A stretch of DNA of 64,000 bases. It comes from Nepenthes gracilis (Eukaryota; Streptophyta; Magnoliopsida; Caryophyllales; Nepenthaceae). The notes beneath the pieces were generated by a model, which saw only the letters and a program-made list of their open reading frames with translations, did no database searches and was not told where the DNA came from. Below, piece after piece: positions 23,385-35,753 of the stretch; within the stretch, counting starts at the first letter, position 1, and each line of letters begins with the position of its first letter. The position numbers and the translations under genes are program-made. The stretch covers positions 15,882,923 through 15,946,922 of the forward strand of contig BSYO01000022.1 in assembly GCA_033239525.1 (NCBI GenBank). The letters are read 5' to 3'.

Positions 23385-25070
23385 ACTTTTATAATGATAA
23401 TAAGGAACATTACTGTATAACTACTGCCTATATTTATCGGTTTGGCTGTCATGGTTTTTGACTGTTAAATTTAATGTGGTAAATATTGATAATAGTCCAT
23501 TGATTATCTATAAATGCTCAAGTGGGTCAGGTCACTCCACTAGGGTTAACCACCGTACCTTTTGATTTTTGGGATTTGTGGGTTTTCTATTTGGCTGTTA
23601 CTGTTTGGGCTTTTCTTCATTTAACAGATTGGGCTCTGAGCTAGCCCATATACTATCATACCCATCATTAGCCCTCAATATTAAAAATTTTTAACTCCTG
23701 ACATATTCATGATAGGATGCTCGCTGCAGATCTTCATCCAAGCTCCTTCCCCAAATATTCTACAGATTCAATACTTTATTTTGTAGGATCGGATTCAATT
23801 CATTGCCATCAATGTTGGGATGCATATCTTCTCGGATTAATTGCCTGTCGACCTTCCCTTTTAGTTATAACTGGAGGGCTTTCTATGCTTTGCATCAGGA
23901 TACCTTTCTTATCTGCTAAGGAGTAAGACTGTTCAGAGCTAGTATGGAGCCTTCACTACCACAAGTCAAAATTAGTGAGAATTCTTCTCTAATGTTTGAA
24001 GTTAAGATCCGAGGATACACCTAATGTCTGCCTTGGTTCCCTTCTTTTATATGTAAATTCACCTTAGGTTTTCTCTTTTTCGTCTGGCAAAAAACAAGGC
24101 CCTTATTGTTGTAGTAAGGCCTTAGGTATTTTAGGGAGGTTTCCTCCTCTCTGAACCTATATTGGGCAATTCTCTCTACAACAATTCTAAAGAGCATTGT
24201 CTTAGACTCTAACTGGAGGGAAGTTTCTTCCTCTCCCGTTCGTTTCAGGGAATCGACTCTTCAGCAACTCTTAAGAGAATTGTTTCTGGTTCTAATTGGG
24301 GAGGAAAGCAGAAGACTCTCTGAGCCGAAGAACCAAAAGGCGCGGCAGTTAACCCAAGCGATATGACTTGATCCAACCTATAATAAATAAACACTTATGG
24401 ATAATCAATGAGTTGTTACCGGTAATTATTGTATCAAATTTAACGATTAGAAACGATGACAACCCAACTGATAAATGCAAGCGACGACTATACAAGTAAT
24501 GCCCCTCCTCATGATTATTAAGACATTAAACGTAGCGATGGTTACATTAGTAACGCTAATTATAACTATAGAGTAATAACGTATAAGGATGGCCAAACCA
24601 GCACCCCTAGTTTAAATATATAATCTCCTCCATTGGAAATGGGGGCCCCAATAGAGGAACATTCAGATATAAAAATACTTAAACAAACAAAGCCACTCTT
24701 ATATACAAGTGCAATACTAAAAAAGCTATTCTACCAACCAGTGCAACACTTCAAAGCCGTTCACTCCAACAAAGCATGCCTAACGGAGTTCAATCCTCTA
24801 TCAAATACTTAATCCATAAACAATTACATTTTATACATTTACTTCCTCGTATCTTTCTCATTCATATAGAAAGATTAGTAATTTCATTGTCGAAGGACAT
24901 ACCGATAAACAAATTTCGTATTTCTCTTACCTCTTATTTATTTATTGTAGTGTGTACAATTCAGGTTTAAACTAACGAAGACTAAATCTATTTTTGAACA
25001 GACGTTCGAGTAATGTAGTTAACTAATCCATTCGAAAATCTGAGTTCAGAAACACATCACCTTTTAGTTT
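23385..25070 (-). mobile_element. Island 5, rearranged, with a unique insert
   Basis: 23,385-23,590 matches the plus-strand island centre (gcctatatttatcggtt..., ccattgattat...). 24,020-25,070 is the minus-strand centre plus the complete right end, finishing with the 'acatcacctttta' boundary. The two halves are in opposite orientation. Between them lies about 430 bp (23,590-24,020) not found in other islands, with a 69-codon frame (23,717-23,926) that I do not recognise. The copy is thus an inverted rearrangement carrying captured sequence. Confidence 0.5.
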
Positions 25071-27427
25071 TAACAAAATTTGTTTTCTAAATTTTATTAT
25101 CATTAATTATTAGTATCAATTTTTTCATTTATTTTTAAAATATTTCTCTTTTTTTAAAATTTTTTTCTTCTTTATTTATTATTCTCTTGGCTTTTCTATT
25201 TTTTATGTTTTTGCCTTTTTTATTTTTTATTTCTATATTTAATTATTCCATTTTCATTCTTTTTCCCTTTAATTTTTTCTTTTTATATTTTTTATTTCTT
25301 ATTATATATATATATATATTTCCTCTTTTTTTTCTTCTTTTACCACATTAATTTTTTTTACTATTTTTATATGTTTTTTATTTTTCTTAAAATATTCTAT
25401 TTTATTTATATTTTTGTCCTTCAACATTCTTTTTTTTTTTAAAATTTCTTTCATATTTTCTTTGTTTTCAAAATTTTGATATTTTATTTTCACTTATTTT
25501 CTTATTAATTTTGTCATTTTAAATATTTAATATTTGAGTTATTTAATTATACTTTAATATTTTTTAAATTTTTTTAAAATTGAAAAATAAAAAATAAAAT
25601 TAATTGATAACAAACAAAATATATGAAAGCAAAATTTAAAAAAATAGAAATCATCTAAGAAATAAAATAAAATTATAATATAAAAAATTTAAAATGGCAA
25701 AAGCATAAAAGAAATACATAGTGACTAATATAAATAAAAATAAATAAATAAAACTTTAAATAAAAAAGATACATAAAAAATAAATTTTAAAGAACTATAG
25801 GAATTTGACAAAATATATATGATATAATAAAAGGAAAGAATTAAAAAAATTAAAATAAAATATTTAGCCTCAAAAAATTTTAAAAAGTAAGCCAACAAAG
25901 AAACGATGTTAAAAATAAAAATAAAGTTTAAAAAATTACAAACAAAATTTATTTTTCATTTTTTATTTTTCTCGTAAGAATTTTTTATTTATTTTGAATT
26001 TTTTTATTTTTTATCTTTCTTAACATCTTTAACTTTCTAATTTTTTTTTAATATGTTGTTATATTTTTTTTCAGTGTTTTATTTTATCTTTATTTTAAAA
26101 TGATTTGTTATGTCCTTTTACATTCTTATTTTTTACCTTATAAATTATTTTCATATTTTTATTTTTCTAAGATGTTTTAATTTTATATTTTTACAAAATT
26201 TTTTTCCTAAATTTTATTATTTTTTATTTTAAATTTACATGTTGTATATTTTTTTAAATTGTTTTTCTTTCTCTTAAAATTTGTTATTCTAATTTTATTT
26301 CTCATTCTCTTTTTTTTTTCTTTCTCAATTTATTTTTCATTCTCTTCTGACAAAATTTTATCATTCTATTTTTAAAATATTATATTATGATTTTATTTTA
26401 TTTTTCATATGCATTCTATTTTTTATATTTTAATTATTTATGTGATTATTTTTTCCTTTTTAATATTTTTTTTATTTTTTTCATCTTTCATATTTTACAA
26501 AATTTCATGATTTGATTTTTAAATTTTTTCTTTTTATCTTTCTTTTTAATTTTTCAACTTTTATTTTCTTTTTCTAATGATTTTCTTTCTGATTAATGAT
26601 TTATCAATTTTCATTATAATCTTATTTTTTTATTTTTTATTAAATATTTTTAATCTTTTTTCATTTGCTTTTTGTAATATTTTTTGATTTTAAGTTTTTA
26701 ATTAGAATTTCTTTTATTGGTTATTTTTTAAATTAGTCTTCTAGTTATTTTTATTTTTTACACTTTTTTTCTGTTTATTTTTATATTGTAATTTTATTTT
26801 GTTTCTTAGATGATTCCTATTTTTTAATTTTTCTTTCATATATTTTTTTATATTTAGTTGGTTATCAATTTATTTTATTTTTTATTTTCCAATTTTAAAT
26901 AAATTTAAAAATATTAAATTATAATTAAATAGCTAAAATATTAAATATTAAAAATGACAAAACTAATGCAAATATAAGTGAAAATAAAATATAAAATTTT
27001 TTAAAACAAACAAAATATGAAAGAAACATCAAAAAAAAAAAGAATGTTGAAAGACAAAAATATAAATAAAATAGAAAATGTTAAGAAAAAGAAAAATATA
27101 TATAAAAATTGTAAAAAACTTAATGAAGTCAAAGAAGAAAAAAATAAAAAGAGGAAAATTAAAAATATATATATATATATATAATAAGAAATAAAAATAT
27201 AAAAAATGAAAAATTAAAGGGGAAAAGAATGAAAATGAAATAATAAAATATAAAAATAAAAAATAAAAAAAGACAAAAACCTAAAACATAAAAAAAAGAA
27301 AAGCATGGAGAGTAACGAATAAATAAGAAAATATTAAAAAAAAGAGAAACAATTTTAAAATAGATGAAAAAATTTAAATTTATAATTAAAGATAATAAAA
27401 TTTAGAAAAAAACATTTGTTAAAAATA
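25071..27427. repeat. Palindromic A+T-rich spacer between islands 5 and 6
   Basis: The outer parts are inverted copies. The segment around 25,590-25,690 (gataacaaacaaaatatatg, aatcatctaagaaataaaat) recurs as its reverse complement at 26,790-26,890. The centre is asymmetric. No gene. Confidence 0.6.
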
Positions 27428-28273
27428 AAAAGTGATATGTTTCTGGATTCAAATTAACAAATGGATTAGATGACTACATTTCTCGAGAGTCCAATCAAAA
27501 ATTGGTTTGGACTTTATTATTCTAAATTTGGATCCAACACTGTATAATAAATGAATAAGATGTAAAGGTGTACAGGATTTATTTATCGATATGTCATTTG
27601 ACACTCAAATTAGTGATCTTTCTATATGAAAGAGAAATATGTGAGGAAGTAAATGCATAATATGCAATTATTTAGGGATTAAGTATTTAATGGAGGATAA
27701 ACCTCTATTAGATGTGCTTTGTTGGCGTGAGTGGCTTTGAAGTGTGCAGTGGTTGAGAGAATGACTTTTTTAGTATTGTACTTGTATATAATAGTGGCTT
27801 TACTTGTTTGAGTTTTTTTTTTTTGCTTAAATGTTCTTCGATTAGGGTCCCCATTTTCTGTGGAAGAGAGGGTGCATTTATATTAGGGATGCCGGTTTGG
27901 CCGTCATTAGGCGTTACAACTTTACAGTTATGAGAGGATGCGACCGTCATTAGGCGTTACGACTTTACAATTATGAGAGGATGCGCCTAACGTCTGCCTT
28001 GCTTCCCCTCTTTTATATGTGAATTCACCTTAGGTTTTTTCTTTTTCATCCGGCCAAAAACCAGGCCCTTATTGTTGTAGTAAGGCCTTAGGTATTGGAG
28101 GACGATTTCCTCCTCTTCGAACCTATATTGGACAATTCTCTCTTCAACAGTTCTGAAGAGTATTGTCTTAGACTTTGACTAGAGGGAAGTTTCTTCCTTT
28201 CCCGTTCGTTTCAAGGAATCAACTCTTCAGCAACTCTTAAGAGAACTGTTCCCGATTCTAATTGGGGATGAAA

Positions 28274-28381
28274 ATCTCATCACTCCGGAGACCTCCATCT
28301 TCTCCGAAGATCTCATAACTTCGGTGACCTCCATTCTCTCCAGAGATCTCATCACTTCGAAGACCTCCATCTTTTTCGGAG
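28274..28381 (+). repeat. 36-bp tandem repeat with CTCCGGAG-like cores
   Basis: Three copies of a unit that starts 'atctcatcacttcg' and includes 'gacctccatctt'. Each has a 'cactccgg'-like and a 'ctccgaag'-like segment. It lies exactly at the start of the foreign segment in island 6. Confidence 0.75.
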
Positions 28382-28968
28382 ATCTCATCAATCTGGATTT
28401 GCTGCCCAGAAAATTTCACTTTGGAATTTCATCATACTCTGGTGGTTTCAATCACTCCTGAGGTTTTCTCGTTTCAGAATTCTCTTCAGGCCACATCATC
28501 GTTCATACAAAGCGAGCAAAACAATACATCCTACAAGAGGTGACCAAATCCAACATAACATCATTTGTTGACAGTCTTCTAACAGTTTTAACTGCTTCGA
28601 CTTGAGCCTGTACCAAGATATTACGTTGGGGGCTTCACCTTTCAACTCCCACGTAATTGAGGCTATCCAACATTCGCAGAAATGCCTGTGAATTAATAAC
28701 CTTGTAACCCAATTGGTCACAAGTGACAAGGCCTGATAGTAACAATGAAATCGATTCAATCATCAAGCACTAATGAAAACCCAGAACATGGCACAACATC
28801 TACTTTGAACACCAACGATGATTCCAAGCTGAATCCATGTTAGTTTTGTATGCACCATACTGTTTGCTTGAATAATCATTTTATATGTTCATATGAGTGT
28901 TCGCATCACTGCATATGTTTAAACGATCTATACTGCCCCTAAGTTGGATGAATTTCTATTCACCTGTC
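28382..28968 (-). other. Possible captured host-gene fragment, unidentified
   Basis: This is the only part of island 6 without counterparts elsewhere in the window. On the minus strand a pyrimidine-ending 3' splice-like site (TTACTATCAG) at about 28,733 is followed by a 94-nt open segment (28,732-28,639). It reads LVTCDQLGYKVINSQAF and then LRMLDSLNYVGVE, and ends at an AG|GTGAAG donor-like site. A second open stretch follows a TTGGTACAG acceptor-like site (28,607 downward), but the interval between them is only 31 nt, too short for an intron. An uninterrupted 87-codon frame (28,496-28,759) also exists. I do not recognise the protein. Capture of a gene piece by the element is inference. Confidence 0.3.
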
Positions 28969-30496
28969 AACAAAGAAACGAAGTTTAAAATAAATATAAA
29001 ATTTAAACAATTATAAATAAAATTTAATTTTCATTTCTCATTTTTATTTTAAGAGTTTTTTTATTTATTTTGATATTTTTTATTCTTTATCTTTCTTATC
29101 ATCTTTAACTTTCTAGTATTTTTTTATATGTTATTTTCTTCTTTTTTATTATTTTATTTTATTTTTATTTTATAATAATTTGTTTTTTATATGTTATCAT
29201 CTTTAACTTTCTAGTATTAATTATTCTCATATTTTTATTTTACTAAGATATTTTAATTTTCAATTTTTATAAAATTTCTTCCTAAACTTTATTATTTTTT
29301 ATTTTACATTTACATGTTGTATATTCTTTTTAAATTATTTTTCTTTCTCATAAAATTTGTTATTCTAATTTTATTTCTCATTCTCTCCTTGTTTTTCTTT
29401 CTCAATTTATTTCTTATTCTCTTCTCATAAAATTTTATCATTCTATTTTTAAAATATTATATTATGATTTTATTTCATATTCAATACGCATTCTATTTAT
29501 TATGTTTTAATTATTTATGTGATTATTTTTTCCTTTTCAATATTTTTTTTTATTTTTTTCATCTTTCACATTTTACAAAATTTCATGCTTTGATTTTTAA
29601 ATCTTTTCTTTTTATCTTTCTTTTTTAGTGATTTTCTTTCATATTAATGATTTATCAATTCTTCATATAATTTTTTATTTTTTATTTTTTTATTTAATAT
29701 CTTTAATTTTTTTTCATTTGCATTTTGTAATATTTTTTGATTTTGAGTTTTTAATTAGAATTTCTTTCGTTGGTTATGTTTTAAATTAGTCTTCCAGTTA
29801 TTTTCATTTTTTACACTTTTTTTCTGTTTATTTTTATATTGTAATTTTATTTTTTTCTTAGATTATTCCTATTTTTTTTTAAATTTTGCTTTCATATATA
29901 TATATTTTTATATTTAGTTGGTTATCAATTCATTTTATTTTTATTTCTCAATTTTAAATAAATTTAAAAAATATTAAATTATAATTAAAAAACTCAAATA
30001 ATAAATATTAAAAATGACAAAACTAATAAAAATATTAGTGAAAATAAAATATAAAATGTTTAAAAACAAAAAAAAATATGAAAGAAAAATGAAAGAAAAA
30101 AAACAATGTTGAAAGATAAAAAGATAAATAAAATAGAAAATGTTAAGAAAAAGAAAAAAAATATAAAAATGGAAAAAACTTAATGAAGTAAAAGAAGAAA
30201 AAAATAAAAAGAGGAAAATAAAAAAATAAAATATATATATATATAATAAGAAATGAAAAATATTACAAATGAAAACTTAAAGGGAAAAAGAATGAAAATG
30301 AAATAATAAAATATAAAAATAAAAAATAAAAAAAAAAGATAAAAACCTAAAACATAAAAAATAGAAAATGATAGAGAATAATAAATAAATAAGAAAATAT
30401 TTTAAAAAAAGAGAAACAATTTAAAAATAGAAGACAAAATTTAAATTTATAATTAAAGATAATAAAATTTAGAAAAAAAAATTTATTAAAAATAAA
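28969..30496. repeat. A+T-rich spacer between islands 6 and 7
   Basis: Mostly T-rich to 29,960, then A-rich. It repeats the spacer sequence of 25,940-27,427 with the same order. No gene. Confidence 0.6.
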
Positions 30497-32000
30497 AGGT
30501 GATATGTTTCTCGATCCAAATTATCAAATGGATTAGATGATCGTATTACTCGAGAGTCCAACAGAAAGAGATAAGAAGTGTACGGGTTTTACTTATCGGT
30601 ATGTCTTTTGACACTCAAATTAGTAACCTTTCTATAAGAAAGAGAAATATATGAGAAAGTAAATATATAATATGCAATTGTTTAGGGATTAATTATTTGA
30701 TGGAGGATAAACCTCCGTTAGATTTGCTTTGTTGGAGTAAGTGGCTTTAAAGTATTGCACTGGTTGAGAGAATGACTTTTTTAGTATTGTACTTGTATAT
30801 AAGAGTGTCATTATTTGTTTGAGTATTTTTCTGTTTAAATGTTCCTCTATTGGGGTTCCCATTTTCTGTGAAAGATATGGTGTATTTATATAAGGGGTGC
30901 CGGTTTGGTTGTCATTGGGCGTTACGACTTTACAGTTATGAGAGGATGCACCTAACGTCTGCCTTTGTTTCACTATTTTATATGTGAATTCACCTTAGGT
31001 TTTCTTTTTTCGTCCGGCCAAAAACCAAACCCTTATTGTTGTAGTAAGGCCTTAGGTATTGGAGAGCGGTTTCCTCCTCTCCGAACCTATATTGGGCAAT
31101 TATCTCTACAACAATTCTAAAGAGCATTGTCTTAGACTTCAACTAGAGGGAAGTTTCTTCCTCTCCCATTCATTTCAGGGAATCAACTCTTCAGCAACTC
31201 TTAAGAGAACTGTTCCCAGTTCTAATTAGGGAGAAAAGCAGAAGACCCTCTGAGCTCAAGAACCAAAAGGCGTGACAGTTAATCCAAGCGGCGTGACCTG
31301 ATCCGACCCACAACAAATAGACATTTATGAATAATCAATGGGTTATTACCGGTAATTACTGTAACAAATTCAATGATCAGAAATGATGACAACCCAACCA
31401 ATAAATGCAAGTGATGGCTTTATAAGTAACACCTCTGCTCATGATTATTAATACATTAAACGTAGCGGCGGTTACATAAGTAACACTACTTGTAATTGTA
31501 GAGCAATAACGTATAAGGATGGCCAAACCAGCACCCCTAGTTTAAATACGCCATCTCCTCCACAGGAAATGGGGGCCCCAATAGAAGAACATTCAGATAG
31601 AAAAATATTAAACAAATAAAGCCACTCTTATATAGGGTGTAATACTAAAAAAGTCATTCTTCCAACCAGTGCAACACTTCAAAGCCGCTCACTCCAACAA
31701 AGTATACCTAATGGAGCTCAATCGTCTATCAAATACTTAATCCCTTAACAATTACATTTTATGCATTTATTTCCTCACATCTTTCTCTTTCTTATAGGAA
31801 GATTAATAACTAGAGTGTCGAAGGAAATATCGAAAAAAATTTTGTAATCCTCTAACCTCTTATTTTTTTATTACATAGTGTAGGATTCAGGTTTAGAATA
31901 ATGAAAACCAAATCCATTTTTGATCAAACTTTCAAGTAATGTGATTATTTAATCCATTCAAAAATCGAATTTAGAAACACATCACCTTTTATTTTTAACA
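30497..32000 (-). mobile_element. Island 7: complete palindromic-ended element
   Basis: Both boundaries (aaaaggtgatatg at the left, acatcacctttta at the right) and the full centre are present. It is the mirror image of islands 2 and 3. The centre includes 'cattcatttcaggg' and 'ttgttgtagtaaggcc'. A 94-codon minus-strand frame (30,689-30,973) spans part of the left end but is disrupted in the other copies. No transposase. Confidence 0.6.
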
Positions 32001-34168
32001 AATTTTTTTCTAAATTTTAATATCATTAATTATAAATTTAAATTTTTTATTTATTTTTAAATTATTTCTCTTTTTTTTTTTCATTTTTTCATATTTATTT
32101 ATTATTCTCTTCCCTTTTCTATTTTTTATGTTTTAGATTTTTTTCCTTTTTTATTTTTCACTTTTATATTTTATTATTTCATTTTCATTCTTTTTCCCTT
32201 TGATTTTTCCTTTTTAATATTTTTTATTTCTTATTATATATATATATATAAGTTTTTCCATTTTCCACTTTTTATTTTTTTATTCTTTTACTTCATTAAT
32301 TTTTTTACTATTTTTATATGTTTTTTTATCTATATTTTTGCCCTTCAACATTCTTTTTTTTAAAAAAAAATTTCTTTCCTTTTTTTTGTTTTAAAAATTT
32401 TTATATTTTATTTTCACTTATTTTCTTATTAGTTTTTTCATTTTAAATATTTAATATTTGAATTGTTTAATTATACTTTAATATTTTTAAAACTTATTTA
32501 AAATTGAAAAATAAAAAATAAAATTAATTGATAACAAACAAAATATAAAAAAATTTTGTGAAAGCAAAATTAAAACAAAATAGAAATCATATAAGAAATA
32601 AAATAAAATTACAATATAAAAAAGTTAAAATAGCAAAAGGATAAAAAAAAATACATAGTGACTAATATAAATAAATAAATAAATAAAACATTAAATAAAA
32701 AAGATACATAAAAAATAATCTTTAAAAAACTAATAGAATTTTATCGAAATATATATGACATAATAAAAGAAAAGAATTTAAAACAATAAAATAAAATATT
32801 TAGCCTCAAAAAGTTTTAAAAAGCAGGCCAACAAAGAAACGAAGTTAAAAATAAATTTAAAATTTAAACAATTCTAAATAAAATTTATTTGTCATTTATT
32901 ATTTTTATTTTAAGAATTTTTTTATTTATTTTGATATTTTTTATTCTTTATCTTTCTTATAATCTTTAAATTTATAGTATTTTTTTATATGTTATTTTCT
33001 TCTTTTTTATTATTTTATTTTATAATGATTTGTTTTTTTTTACTTTCTTATTTTTTACATTTAAATTATTCTCATATTTTTATTTTTCTAAGATATTTTC
33101 ATTTTCTATTTTTATAAAATTTCTTCCTAAATTTTATTATTTTTTATTTTAAATTTACATGTTGTATATTCTTTTTAAATTATTTTTTTCTCATAAAATT
33201 TGTTATTCTAATTTTATTTCTCATTCTCTCCTTTTTTTTTTTTCTTTCTCAATTTATTTCTTATTCTCCTCTCATAAAATTTTATCATTCTATTTTTAAA
33301 ATATTATATTATGATTTTTCATATTCAATACGCATTTTGTTATATTTTAGTTATTTATGTGATTATTTTTTTCCTTTTCAATAATTTTTTTTATTTTTTT
33401 CATCTTTCATATTTTACAAAATTTCATGGTTTGATTTTTAAATATTTTCTTTTTATCTTTCTTTTTAATTTTTTAACTTTTTTTTTTTTTTTAATGATTT
33501 TCTTTCATATTAATGATTTATCAATTCTTAATATAATTTTTTATTTTTTTATTTTTTATTTAATATCTTTAATTTTTTTCATTTTCATTTTGTAATATTT
33601 TTTGATTTTGAGTTTTTAATTACAATTTCTTTTGTTGGTTATGTTTTAAATTAGTCTTCCAGTTATTTTTATTTTTTACACTTTTTCTGTTTTTTTTATA
33701 TTGTAATTTTATTTTTTTCTTAGATTATTTCTATTTTTTTTTTAATTTTTCTTTCATATATATATTTTTCATATTTAGTTGGTTATCAATTCACTTTATT
33801 TTTTATTTCTCAATTTTAAATAAATTTAAAATTTTAAATTATAATTAAAAAACTCAAATATTAAATATTAAAAATGACAAACTAATACAAATATTAGTGA
33901 AAATAAAATATAAAACTTTTAAAAACAAACAAAATATGAAAGAAAAATGAAAAAAAAAACAATGTTGAAAGATAAAAAGATAGATAAAATAGAAAATGTT
34001 AAGAAAAAGAAAAATTATAAAAATGGAAAAACTTAATGAAGTAAAAGAAGAAAAAAATAAAAAGAGGAAAATAAAAAATTAAATAAATATATATCTATAT
34101 ATAATAAGAAATAAAAAATATAGCAAATGAAAAATTAAAGGAAAAAAGAATGAAAATGAAATAATAAA
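32001..34168. repeat. A+T-rich spacer right of island 7, truncated
   Basis: Follows the order of the spacer at 25,071-27,427 (T-rich, A-rich 32,490-32,890, T-rich, A-rich from 33,830). It breaks off at 34,168 about 300 bp before the next island would start. Confidence 0.6.
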
Positions 34169-34733
34169 ACCAACATCCAGCTTAAAGATGGCAGCAAGGG
34201 AAATCCGAACAGCATCAGCAACCATGCTCATTCCCAGCACTCCACAGAGAGAATGCCAAGATAGCAGCATTGATGTGGCATCATCTACCAACCCCCAGCA
34301 TGGCCACAGACAAAACCAAGTAACATCAATTGCAACATTAGTACATCAGAAAACACAGCAAGACATTCACACCTAGCCCAACTTTCTGAACCATGCCAAC
34401 AGCCTTCCACGCCAAAATGCCCACAAGCAGTGTTCACAAGACATTAATGCAGCACCCATAAAAATGCTTCTGCCTACACTTGTAATAGGAGTAGAATGCA
34501 TCCTACATTAGAGCAACAGTACCAGCACACAGCCAAATTTATGAGATCAGCACCAAAATTCTTAGAATGCTACAACAATGCAAATTCGGCAGCTTACTAC
34601 CACTCGGCAGCATTGACACCAACCAGTATTATGCTAAGACCCAGGGACATCAATAAAACCAGATTTAAAAGTCCTCATGCTGAGTCTACATCGGAGCTAC
34701 AAACCCAGGGACATCCTCATGCACTACGCTATC

Positions 34734-35549
34734 TTTTTTTTTTTTGGTAAGTAAGTAATTTGGATTTAAGGGAGAAAAAATTACACAATCTATACTTTAT
34801 CACCAAGCATTTTGACTTGGAGTAAAAGTATAAAACGCTAGGGTATATCCCGAGCAGTTGGTACAACAGAAGATACAAAAAGAAAAATACACAAAAAAAG
34901 TCCTCCAGGAGGACACCGATCAACAGAATCGACCGAATATGAAATCTGTCCTATGATACTTCTTCATAAGAGGCGGATGTAACCATCCCGGCTACTACTC
35001 CTTCATCTCAGGAACACAGCAAACCAGATAAAGGGCCTAATCAGCAGGCCATAGTTGGCCTTCAAACGCCAAAATTCAGAATCCCCACACAGAGGATGGC
35101 TTCAGCCAGCTTCAGGAGATCCCTGCCGGCAAGAAAATTCCATTCATCACAAATAGCAACCGTGACCCTTTGCAGCAGTTCAGCATTTCAGTTCACTCTA
35201 CATCAGTACCCTGCACAGAGTTCAAAGAAACCTGGATCAAAGTAATACTGGCCTGACACCAGCACCAACTACATTTTTATTCAGCCAAACAATGGGCAAC
35301 CAGGACATAGTCGTATGCTCGGCACAAACAACATACTCAGCACCGCACACTACCAGCCAAGCCAACAGTTGCCAATGCAACCACGGCCCAATCTTTAGCT
35401 GTTGCATTTCCACCCAGCAGGCAACTACACCAGCAAACAACTATATCTCAACAAGCCACCAGTTCACAGAAGCCACCACGGATGCCCCACATTAAGGAGC
35501 CGTTTGCAAGGCAACAGCAGCAATTGATGGGGCCGCAAGAAACCCAGCA
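34734..35549 (-). mobile_element. 5'-truncated LINE insertion A1 (816 bp)
   Basis: T12 then ggtaagtaag marks its 3' end at 34,734. The flanking duplication is atgcactacgctatc (34,719-34,733) and atgcactacactatc (35,550-35,564), 14 of 15 bases equal. The 3' hairpin lies at 34,791-34,831. It contains only 3' UTR-type, CAG/CTG-rich sequence and no coding domain. Confidence 0.85.
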
Positions 35550-35753
35550 ATGCACTACACTATCACACTTGTACAGCATTAGTCTACTGAAACTGACAAT
35601 CAGATCAGATCAATCACACGCTAGCAAGAACAGCATTCACCACAATTCGGCAGCCCAGCTACCTCTACAGCTTTTGAGTTTTGACACCAGACGAAACATA
35701 GGGGTACCTCTCACAACATCAACCCAGGCATCTTTTACTACTTGGTGAAATCT

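Larger units (their letters stand above)
27428..28968 (-). mobile_element. Island 6, one end replaced by unrelated sequence
   Basis: The left end (27,428-27,960) and the centre up to about 28,262 (ttctaattgggga) match the other islands. A roughly 25-bp stretch (cgtcattaggcgttacgact) is duplicated at 27,901 and 27,946. At 28,265 homology stops and about 700 bp of unrelated DNA follow. The A+T-rich spacer resumes at about 28,969 with 'caacaaagaaacgaagtt'. Confidence 0.55.
23385..34168 (-). repeat. A+T-rich higher-order repeat block 2
   Basis: Same family as block 1, but the islands and their unique centres read on the minus strand. Islands lie at 23,385-25,070, 27,428-28,968 and 30,497-32,000, about 3.1-3.6 kb apart. 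Spacers again alternate pyrimidine-rich and purine-rich and contain (AT)n runs at 25,305, 27,165, 30,234 and 32,236. The block ends abruptly at 34,168 within an A-rich arm, where LINE sequence begins. Confidence 0.75.

Noticed and set aside
30689..30973. 94-codon frame in island 7 (SSHNCKVVTPND...), also open in island 6
   Set aside because: The same frame has a stop in island 3 and a frameshift in island 2, and the similarity follows DNA-level conservation of the inverted ends.
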